Below are positions 1-11,500 of a stretch of DNA of 64,000 nucleotides, piece by piece (the first letter of the stretch is position 1; every line of letters starts with the position of its first letter). Below the pieces are notes generated by a model. The model worked only from the letters and a program-made list of their open reading frames with translations. It was not told the DNA's origin and made no database searches. The position numbers and the translations under genes are program-made. This DNA is from Nematostella vectensis (taxonomy: Eukaryota > Cnidaria > Anthozoa > Actiniaria > Edwardsiidae), in contig NC_064044.1 in assembly GCF_932526225.1 (NCBI RefSeq), positions 12,106,084 to 12,170,083 of the forward strand, in the 5' to 3' direction.

Positions 1-102
1 TAAAATAGCCAGACGACGTAAGCTAATCTGGCGTTTGAATGTCCAGAATTAACACCCGTTTTTGTGTCTTTTGCATCTAACGACTGGTCACATCTCCTTT
101 AG
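1..102 (+). other. RIM intron end
   Basis: The end of the intron before the first visible RIM exon. It closes with a pyrimidine-rich tract and AG at 101-102. The apparent start at 103 is a GTG that simply opens the exon and is not a translation start. Confidence 0.85.
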
Positions 103-2547
103 GTGCAGTGGTTGTGCTTGATATGCAAGAAGAAACAAGAAGTCTTGACAAAGACGGGATCATGGTTCGGCCCCAAAGATATTAAGGCGCTGGACGATCC
201 ATCCTCACAATTTGGCAACGATTTTAAGGCTATTCCATCAGAGGAGGACAAACGAGCCATGCACTTGCAAAGCGCACTCCATCGCAGCGAACCAGGTAGG
301 GGCAGCTTAAGGAGGCGGAACGAATCAGAAAGCGAACGTGCGCGAAGACTTGAAATGGAAAGACATAATTATCTACGACGACCTTCTGTTTCAGATGAGG
401 AAGTTGAATCGATCCAGGACTCTGCATATAATTTTAATCATTATTATAGCGACGATGAAGCGTCTAGATATGGTGATAATCGCGGACGTAGGAAAGTGAC
501 ATTTCACGACGAACAACGGTTAGGAATGAGTCGACAGCCTTATGGGCCAGGGCGTGGTCGCGGTCACCCAAATGGGAGACCAATGCAAGGGAGAGGCATG
601 CAGCCTGGTATCCGCGGAGGAATGATGCCGCAGCAAGGACCTGGGGTGAGACCAGGATTCCCTCCAGGTCCTCAAGCGCCGGGGCAGCCTCCTGGGATGC
701 GTGGTGGATACCCCCAGCAGCAGGGAGCAAGGCAGATGGCTCCTGGCATGAGACCTGGAGTGCCTCACCAGCAAATGATGATGCAGCAGCAGGCACCAGG
801 TATGGGTCGGGGTGGACCCCAAATGATGCAGCTAGGCCCACGACCTGGTGTTCCTCCACAACAGCAGCAGATGCCTCAACAACCGCCGGTGTCAACTGCG
901 GCAGGTACAGGGCGTGGAGGTACGGTACCCCCGACCCCAGCAACTGCTCCTCCGCCGAATCCTGATGGCACACCAAGGCCAGAGATTAATGGGAAGAAGA
1001 TACCACCAAGGGGCATGCGGCCTCCTGCGGCAAAAAAGGCGGCTGCTGAAGCTGCCGCAGCAGCTGCACAAGCCGAACGAGGTGCTGGGCAGCAACAGCA
1101 GAAAACTAGTGTACCACAACAACAAGTGCAGCAGCAGCAACAACAGCAACCGCAGCAACATTTAGACACAAGGATGGGCGGCCAACCATCACCACGCCCT
1201 GGTATGCCAGGTTCTGTACAGCAACAGCAGATGATTGGACAGGCACCAACACACATGGGTGGTCATCCTGGTCAGCGCCCCATGGGACCACATGCACACC
1301 AACAAGGCCACCCAGGTCAACAAATGGGAGGTCATCCACATCAAATGGGAGTTCACCCACATCAACAAATGGGGCAGCACCCGGTTCGTCAAATGGGGCC
1401 ACACCCAGGTCAGATGGGTAGTCACCCACAACAAATGGGTGTTCACCCTCAACAAATGGGTGGTCATCCGCAACAAATGGGTGGTCATCCGCAACAAATG
1501 GGTGGTCATCCGCAACAAATGGGTGGTCATCCGCAACAAATGGGTGGACCGCAACAGCAAATGGGTGGACCGCAACAGCAGATGGGTGGTCCGCAACAGC
1601 AAATGGGTGGTCCGCAACAGCAAATGGGTGGTCCGCCACAGCAAATGGGTGGTCCGCAACAGCAAATGGGTGGTCCGCAACAGCAAATGGGTGGACCGCA
1701 ACAACAAATAGGTGGTCCGCCACAGCAGATGGGTGGTCCGCAACAGCAAATGGGTGGTCCGCCACAGCAAATGGGTGGTCCGCCACAGCAAATGGGTGGT
1801 CCACCCCATATGGCAGGGCAAATGCCAGGACCTCAACCTATGGGGACCCCAACTTCTGGTCGCAGGTCACAGCAAGGGTTCTCCGAACGAAGGACAGGAA
1901 TGGTTGGATCACCTCCGAAGATTCACAACCTTGGTCCGTCACCCCAGCATCTTGATGGTGGCATGCCTCCTGGTCAATTCACTGGGCATGTCGACGGACG
2001 CCCAGGACTCAATCAGGGAATGCAGAGACCAGACCAAAGGATGGTACCTTTTCAAAACCAAGGTATGAATGCTGATGGACAGTTTAGCGATGGTAGGTCA
2101 GGCTTTGGCCAGGGCCTCCCAGGTGGTCAGGGATTTAGTCCTGGTTCTCAGGGTACTCCCAGTCAAGGCTACACTCCGAATAGACTGGCCTCTCCTAGCG
2201 GGTATGGTCCCAGCGATAGCAGACCTGGGTCAAGCCAGCCTGGAATGGATAGATTTGGACAAGGGCAGAAACCATCCAGGTTTGGTTCACAAGGTCAAGA
2301 CTTTGGTCCAGAATCGAAACGATCAGATGGGCGTGATTATGGATCATCTTTCAATGGTCGTGATGGTAGAGATGGTTACAGCTCGCCTCGTACTAGTATG
2401 GATTCGCGAGTAAGCGACGACGTGATGGGCAAGCGGGTGGATGATTCGCCAGGCTTTGCTGGTGAGCAACGTGACGGCTTCAGGGATGGGATCGGTGACG
2501 ATATGGTGCACAAAGAGCGACGGCCAACGCCCGAAGACAACAACAAC
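103..2547 (+). CDS. RIMS: RIM exon 1 in window: zinc-finger end and giant G/P/Q linker
   Basis: Encodes residues 1-815. WLCLICKKKQEVLTKTGSWF is the second half of the RIM zinc finger, with the last CxxC pair at residues 5 and 8. An acidic stretch follows; RRPS at 92-95 fits the PKA consensus. Then come RGRG/GMRG and Gln-rich segments, an Ala run near 310-325, and the MGGHPQQ/MGGPQQQ repeats. The donor GTGAGT is at 2548 (phase 0). Without splicing the frame runs on to a stop at 2676, adding a hydrophobic 42-residue tail, so a retained-intron isoform is formally possible. At 2445 bases this is a very large internal exon. Confidence 0.93.
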
Positions 2548-5500
2548 GTGAGTACAAATAACTTGAGCTTAAATACGCTGTTTAGTGCGATTTTGATTAT
2601 ACTACGGATTATGAAACATAGGTTGAGTATTCAGTGGCGGATAGGGAATCAAGACGAATATGCGAGCGTTGTCTAAAGCCACTCATAAACAATGCTGGGC
2701 TTTGGCTTTCATTAATCATTAAATCACTAGTTAGATAAGCTGAGAAGGACGGAAAAATCCAATTATTGCATGCGAGATTTTGCAGAATGGTCGACTACTC
2801 TCGAGTTTGAAACTATAAAACATAATGTGGCCCAAGACTGTACTTTAAGAAGGCCATAGCCACCATTTCGTGTCTCGCACAATACCTAGTCACACCAAGG
2901 CATCAATTTTCAGAGGCTCATTCAAACGAGTAACCGAAATATTTTGAATCGAATATCATTAAAAGTATCAGTTTTTTCTTGCAATAGAACGTATTTTTAA
3001 ATGTAAACAATAAAAAAGGAGAGGTCGAGCGAAATTCTTTAATTAAGGTAGGTAGTACTCCAGAGGCAATAGAAGGTATATAAAAACTACAAAACGACCA
3101 ACTATAAGCAGCCGACGGGTGCTGCAAATTGTCATCTAGGGAACCTCAAGGAAACTCAAAGTAGTCTCCGGTTGGCGCCTTGAAGTAGACATACAAAAAA
3201 AATCAGGATTAATGCTCACAGCTTGATACAGTCAAAGTGTGTCATTGCCCTTGCAGTATAAACACCGGTGTTAATGTTCATCGCAAGATAGGGTTAAATG
3301 CGTAATAGACCTCAGTGTTGTTTGTTTAGTAAAACAGAGCTCTAAACATACCCCAGCAGGACGATCTAAAAATGGACTGATTGCTTTTTGAAGAGCAATT
3401 ACAACTGACTATTTCATTTATGCATATTAGCTATACATAATTACTTGCTTAGGCGTAGAGCTGTACTTCTTCAAGTTAAAAATAGATCAAAGTCTTGTTT
3501 TTTTAATACAAAAAAAAACGTCGAGGATACAAAAAGCAATGCTATTCTTAGACCTCAAAAACACTTTGCGTAAAAGCTAGATATAAAAGGAGTGGAAGCA
3601 GTTGGTAATTAGTTATTATGGCTGAGCCAGGGTAGAGGTACACTCTTTTGTTTTTTTTATATTTTTTTATCCCTGGGAATTCTTAGAACATGCTCAGAAT
3701 CAGACAGCAACATTTTTTGCTAGTGCAATGCGTTCTACAATGCAATAAATGTTATTGCTATTGATAATTTGTGTAATTCTCTTCTTATATTTTTTGTGTA
3801 TCATATTTTTATATACACCGAAATCTAAGAATTTTTTCAGCCTTAAAATGCTTAAATAATGATAACGGCCCAGCCTTAACTGCAAATTAGGCGTTCTTAT
3901 AAATAAAAAAAGGTAATCAAATACGAGCGTTTCGAGGTAAACGGCAAAGAAGAGTGTTAACATTTGCGTATTGACCTCAAGATTGTAATAAATTATGCTA
4001 AGCTTTTAAGTACACTTTTCGAATAATAATTTCCAAAATGGGTATTGTCAGATTGTGTAAGACGTAAACATGATCACCCTGTCCCAGTGCTAGTGCGAGT
4101 GCAGCAAGACGTCGCACAAATACTACGACTTACGTAACACTTCACTGAGAATACCTTAGTAAACATATAGAATATTTCCGTAGATTCCATATAATCACAT
4201 TCAGGGAATCATATCAGGGAAATTCTTTCCCTGACTTTGCATTACATTGATACTTTCTCCATTTTCTTGGAAACAGGATAACATGTCGAACAACAACTAG
4301 ATTGAAAAAAAAGACGGTGTTTTTCTCAGTGAATGGGATTGGAATTAGCTAAAGTAAACATTTGGTTATTAAAATTAGATATTTTTAGTACTGTATGATG
4401 CCCCCCCCCCTATGATGATATCAGCATCAGCACAATTAATAAGCCGATAACCTGTTTTGCATCTTAGGAACGTTCTCGTTTCCAGATTTATTTTATTTTT
4501 TTAAAGGACCTCGACTATTTAACTGATGTTTATATCCGAAATTTAAAACATAAGTATCCCATTTTTTTTTTTTTTAGATAATTGAGAGTTGAGATGTAGG
4601 CTAATGATTGATGTCGAAATCACGCAATTCTAGTATTAAGGGCTTTCTCTCTCTTTATTTTTAGTTTGTTGATATTTATACTCCTGATAATATCTCCCAG
4701 CTTGCTCGGCCCACTGTGTGAAGGCCATTTCCTGTAGTCAATATTACCAAATTATTCCAAGTGACATTCTCCCAAATGGCTTCATACAGTCTTAATAAAA
4801 CAACGGTCGATTCAGTACTGTCGGCTTAAAACGTAAAATTAAATTTTGCATCACAACAAAATCAAATATTAATTACCTTCAATAAGAAAGCCCCACTCCT
4901 GTGAAAATATGACAATGGCTTTTTATGCGATTAGCCTTCCATTTAAAACATTCGCCGATAGACAGCATGAATAATACATATTAAACTGTTGGGCAAAAAA
5001 AACCTCAGACCGTTTTTCTGTAGAATTGCGGATCATACGTTCTTTGGATCCTTGATCAAACGTTCCAATGTCCAATTTCAGGACCTCGCCTGGGGTATTC
5101 CTGGTAAGAATTTCCAAGAATTCCATCGCATTTTATCGTTTTTCGCTCTATTCACACGGAAATGGAGGGGAAACTGCAAGATGTACTTTGTTTGTTTCCG
5201 TCCTTAGAGTAATCTGTTTTTCAAAGATGAGAACCCACCGAGTTCATCGACGAATGCCGGTGTCGGGGATCGCTTCACCAGCGCTCTCTCGATCCGAAAA
5301 ACTACCACGGCTACGCCTACAATCCAAACGACGACGACAACAACATTTCAAAATTCCTCGCGGATACCAACACAAGCGCACTCTCTCTTGAATAAATCAA
5401 GGCACCCGGGCCAAACCTTTGTGGGTAGATCGATGACAAGGCGCTCTGAGGTTTGAGTTTTTCATGTGCCTACATATATTCAAAATTCTTCGCTGTATTT

Positions 5501-8500
5501 TCTCAAGTTAAGAAGTATTGTAGATGACAGTCGCAACGATTTTAGAGCAATGATGTCGCTATCTTTAACAACTAAAGCTTCATTTGTAATCACCATCTTT
5601 CCACTAATTGATTCCCGTAGCGTCCCCTGGAATTTTTCGCTCAAATATTTTGTTTTGGTGTCCGTGTTGATAAATGAGTTTCAAAACATTTTCCTTTTTT
5701 ATTTAATGAACAGATTACACTTTTGAAAATGATTTCCCAATGAATTTCACTTTAATCGGCATGCTATTGAGTGAATGAGTGGAAAGGCATTTAGGTTTCC
5801 TCGAGGAATTATTCGATGATTCATTGATTCTCGAGTATTTCCGTGATTCAGGCTGTATCTTATGCTTTCTGTATCTAAGATCAACGATCGTGATTCATTA
5901 GTAAAATCACTCTTTGTGACATTTTTTTATTCCAGCAGCTAATGCTTACAATTTTTTGACACATTTCCCCCCTCCCCTGAAAAAAAAATAAGAAAGCTAC
6001 TATACGCAAAATCCGCCTTTTTTGGTAAACACTTTAGTTAATGTTTTTAAAAATATTATACTTGAAAATTTGACTTAATCAAGCCTTGTTTAAACGGGCT
6101 TGTTTTCATAACTTAACAGGCATAACGTTAAAATGGAAATATCGGTGTTGACACACCACGACCCTAGATTCATACTATCAGATCTCAACATATCGAAATG
6201 TTACTTCGTTAAAAAGTCCAATTCGCTGTGATTAAAACAATTTCAATTTCTCAGTGTCGACTTTAACTAGAACTTTCCATTATCAGTGGAAAGTTAGATG
6301 GATGTATCAGCTTTCAGGTGGGCTTGTGAGATGCGTTTGTGTTATTTAGTCATTAGTTCTTTACGGTCTTCAAGGTTAAAGTTCATCTAAGATTTATAAC
6401 CCATGACCTGTTGGGTCTCGGTAAATATGTAGCCCATTGATCTGAAAAGATGGCACATTGGAATTATGGTTTATCATCCTCTCTCTCCAGCTTAGAGACT
6501 ATTGTAAGTGTATCAAAACTCGCAAACAGCATACTGCTGAAGTGGGTGCTTATTATATACCAGGATACATGAAAACTATCCAGAAAGTATCCAGTCAGAG
6601 GCATTTGTATTTTTATTATTAATTGATTCATGGAACCTGCATGGAATAGTCTTAGAAATCAGGTTAGAATATAGAAGTTGTATTAGTGTTTTTTTTAAAT
6701 GATAGTTTATATATGATGTATTGTAAGATGTCATGCTTTTGTTATCTAGCTTATTTAAAGTAAGGGTATATCCCCTTTTATAATATACAGTATATACCAT
6801 TAATGTGACAAGTTGAAGCTCTTGACAATTTAAGCACCGGTGATGTAGAGATTGTAATACTACTAAATCTCAGATCTTCTCTGACTTTAGTAGACAACTT
6901 TAGTAGGAGTCCTTTCCATTGGACAAAATTAAATTTTGAAGGAAAATGTAGTGAATATATAATGGTTGTTCTAATTTCCATTCTAGATTTAATTAGCAAA
7001 AATCTGTTTGCATGCAGAATTAATGCAATCAGAGACCTCCCTTGGCTCAACACAGGATTAAATGTAACAAACACTTGAAACAAATTAGAATGATTTAACA
7101 ATGATAGGTAAGAAGGAAATGACATTGCAAAACTAGAGCAGATACCATACGTAATTAGTTGAACATACAGTAATTACATGGATGTTACTAGTGTAGTGAG
7201 TTTAGAGTGTAAACTGTTTGCCATTATTATTATTCCATTATTATAGCCTGTCTATTGTGTAGGCTGAAGCCAATAGTACACACTCTAAAACATTATAATT
7301 GGCAACATTCTCACCACAGTATCTTGTGGCTAAGATAATTTCTTCTAGAAACAAAAACAAAAATGTAAAATAAGTAATGAAGTTAATAATCCAGTTACCA
7401 AGTAACTATGACTATTATTATATATCCTCAAGTAGCTATGACTATTATAATTATATTCTCACCACAGTATCTTGTGGCTTAACATGTTTTCTTCTAGAAA
7501 CAAAAACAAATGTAAGATAAATAATGAAGTTCATAATCAAGTAACCAAGAAACATGTAGTGACTATTATTGATTCCCTACTGAACAACCCTTAATGAATC
7601 TCGGATAGAGTATCGATACTCAATAACTGGTAGGTTTTGCCTTGTTTGAACAGGGGTAAATGAGACTACTATCAGGCTTTGGTTTGAGTTTACCTTGCTT
7701 AGACATGGTATATTATGTTTTATGAATGCTATTCAATTGTGTACTGGTTTTAATTTGTTGATATATTATTTTTGCTCAGTTGGAATCCAGCATAAAGTGG
7801 TCACCCCCTGATGATGATAATAAATGTATTGGGGAAGTTCTCCTCACTAAAGATTCAAGAGTTCACCCATCAGAAACAGGTAGCTAATTTGGATCAGGGA
7901 TTCTGGGGGATACCAGTTGAATCTGATACTCATTTTTTGTGGGTATATTTCCCAGATAGGGGATACTTTCTGATGTATGTGATGAAGGGGAGGGAGGGGA
8001 TGGTGAAACCTATTAGCAGTAGAAAAGCACACTTGTTTTTCAATTTCAAATATCACAGGTGGCTAAAAAATGCTGCAATGCTACTGTATTGCTTTCCCTT
8101 CAGTTTTCCCTGTATTCAGTCTCAACCAGACTCCCCCTTTGTCCCCCTTTTGTCATTTCCTCCCACCTCAGTGTTTTTTTCCATCCACCTCTCGAGATTT
8201 CTGTATCTATCGCTGGTTACAGAGGACAATGAATTAAAAATTGCAGGGGCATAGCCAGGGAAGTGGTCCGGGCCATCCCTTGTAGCAGCCAAAAATCAGT
8301 AAATGTATGAGATATCATCTAAAATACAGGGGAAAATGCCTTGAAATGGCCTTTTGGCCCCCCTCCTGTTTAAAAATCCTTGCTATGTCGCTGAAATGAA
8401 TGCTATACATTTAAGTATTCTATTGCAATGGAAGTCCCTTGATCATATAATGCACTAGTCATTTGAAACCCCCACCCCCATGGTCCCGGGGAAGTGTAGG

Positions 8501-11500
8501 GTTAACATGGGGACTTAGAGCACTTTTGAACAAGAATCTCTCCTGAGGGGGTGGGGGAATTGACAGTTTTTGACTCTAAGACTTGTCCCCACCATGAGGG
8601 CTTGGGAACAAATGAATAACATCACAAATATGCTTTGCAAAAGTCATGTCAGTTCCTGGTTTGAGTCTCTTTCTCTTCTGTAGCAAGCAGTTCCATGTAT
8701 CAGCGTGTGGCAAGTTGCATGCCGACATGTGCGAAAACAAATACAAATGATAACAAATGCCAGATGAAGATAATTTATTTTTCCATTTTTTTGTAACTGA
8801 TATCTTCATATTTATTACTACAAATGTACTCACTAAAATGTTACTGGCTTTGAAACATTATTTTAGATGACTTGTTGTCGGGTAGTTGCCTATAGTTTGC
8901 ATCCTGAGGGGTAGGGTCATTTGACTGCGGTTTTGTCCCGAGGGGGTGGGGGCTTTACTTTGTTTTGTACAGACCATGGGGGTGGGGGTTTCAATTGACT
9001 AGTGCATAAGTTAATTGTATTTATTTCTATCTTGTGTTTGTTTGTTCTTTGTCAAGTTCCTATGGTAAGGGTAGTTTAAAATTAGAACTACCCCTCCAAA
9101 GCTTTGATCAAAATAGTGGTTAATATGTTGTAGATTATACGAGTTAAGAGCACATAACACAAGGCAATGTTTCCTGCAACTTTTAACACAATATTTGTTT
9201 CATTGCGAGTTGCAATTAAATTACACATGAAACATCCTATTTTGCAACTTGAAATGCAATTTTTAGAATTTGTTTCTACTTTTCTCAACATTGTGAAAAA
9301 ACAGCGCTGTGTATCCAGTTTCTGAAACTCATAATGCGGCAGCCTGCGATATAATCTCAGAAAAATTATCAAATCAGTGAGCCTCATTTCTCCCAGGTTT
9401 GCAAGTTGCGAGAAATATTGAGAGCGTGTATCAACACTCTGCTACCTTGAATTTATTTATTGCATTGCGAGTTGCAGGAAAAATTGACTATTGTACCGTG
9501 GATTTGGTAGAAGATGTTGTTTACCTCCTCATTTCGCTTGAATCATCTCGATTTTGCAATACAATAACCCTTATGATCAAATGCTGAGTTCGGATTTTCA
9601 TTCCTGATCTCTGACTACGAACCTTAAACAACATTTGATTCATCAAAAACTTTCCATAGCTTCTTTCGTTGCAAACCTCGTTATTTTTATCGAGACTTGT
9701 GGTGAACCGATGAGCTGCCATCTTTGTCTCTACTGCCACTTCTCACGGTCAGGGGACTAGGCACTAGTAAATTGGGCTTCCTATGTTTTTCTTTTTTTCC
9801 AAAAGAAGTCATTTCTTCGCGTCTAATTTTTCATTTTCGTACAAGTATGACGTGTTTAGAAAACTAATTATAGATTTCAAACATTCTTTCTAGATCCCTC
9901 CGCTATGTATGGACTAAAAGTCGTTGGTGGTAAAATGTCGGACGATGGTAAACTCGCTGCGTTTGTAACTGATGTTGTTCGAGGTGGACCGGCGGACCTT
10001 CAAGCAAAATTACAAAAAGGTAAAATAATTATCAAAAGTATAAGAAAAATAAGATGTGTTGTTATGGTTTCTACAAATGATGTATGGGATACCTGTGGTT
10101 TTGGCGGGGATTATGAGTTGTGCGCGTGCGAATTTTTCTGTCGAATTCCTGTCCGATCATGCATTCGCATGAATCTTGCTGGGTCTTCGTCGGTCATTGA
10201 TTTTATTCTTGGGGGCTGTCTGTATTTACCCTGGTTCCAGAGCCTCGAACGTCTGGCCACTAAATAGAGAGACGTTCGAGGCTCTGGAACCGGGGTAGTC
10301 TGTAATCCTTCTGGGATAGTCGAACTTATTGCTTACAATATGTTAATCATGTTTATCAATGCTTAGTAACATTTTGTCTTCTATTTGTTCCGAAGGTGAT
10401 GAAGTGTTGGAGTGGAACGAGCAATCTTTTGTGGATTGCACCTTTGAGGAGGTCTTAGAAATTATTAATCAGCCGATCGACACGCCTGAACTTCATTTAG
10501 TATTATGTAGAGACAAGTAAGTCTTTTGCACATAAGTATTATCAGTAAATGAAAAATCAATAGCAGAGGTTCAATAAAGTGTCTCTAATCCTAATCCTAA
10601 CCCAAACCATTACTATAGTGAACATAGCTGTCAACCTCGCTTTAGGAAAAATCTTGAGGAGATACAGTGAATGTATCAGAAGTACCAAGATAGCTATAAA
10701 TGCGGGAGAATACAGAAAATGTATAAGTATTTTCAAGAAAATTAGGTTTGAGAAAAGGTTCAAAATCTTGAGACTCCCGCCTAATGCGGGAGAGTTGACA
10801 GCTGTGAGTGAACCATATATGAGGATCTACACTCATTGTAATGGATTCTGCTGTCTCAAGGGAATTCAGGCTCTATTCATTCCGCTTCTGAATACAACTT
10901 GCTCGTCCTTGCCAAAACAGCAAGACTCTCTCTACTTACAATATCTACTGAAAGCAGAACTCCCATATCAAAGAATATATTTACCCGTGGGTCTCTACTC
11001 GCCGTGGATAGTCGTAAAAAATGTTGGCGCATGTTTCTTGTCCGCTTTCCCCACTAGCTAAACGTTCGAGTATTGAACCGCTAAAAATAGTTCCCTACAT
11101 GGTGCCTTAAAATTTCTAAATGGCAGAAAAATGCATAGCCGGATTTAGTCTGTAGTGGCAGATCCAAATTGAACAAAGAGCAACACCCTCCCCCCTAACC
11201 ACCACACCACCACCCAACCAGCCAGCCACCACTTCGGATATTAAACTAGCTGTGTCTTATATTTCTCATGCATGTATGCTCATTTAAACCTTTTTTCAGG
11301 AGTAAATTTTCCCCACAAGATTTAGAAAGACGTGACTCGCCCTCACGGCGTTTTCCCACAAGCTCGTCAGGATCCCCTGTAAAAAGGGACCGGACATCGC
11401 CGCTAACAACGATGGCGTCCCCTCAGGATACGGGCCGGTTGAATATGGGCCCTGGGCCTGACACGGGTCGCTTGAATATGGGCCCAGGCCCAAATACCGG

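Larger units (their letters stand above)
5425..9893 (+). other. RIM intron rich in repeats
   Basis: A 4.5-kb intron. It holds the 7310-7574 duplication and two inverted-repeat elements (8244-8393, 8451-9006). Between about 9150 and 9490 the string GCGAGTTGCA recurs in loose repeats. No coding evidence. Confidence 0.7.

Noticed and set aside
1106-1836. Two minus-strand ORFs of over 200 codons
   Set aside because: Shadows of the 21-bp coding repeat in RIM exon 1.
10579-11061. 160-codon plus-strand ORF
   Set aside because: Made of a short inverted-repeat element and flanking intron, lying between two certain RIM exons.
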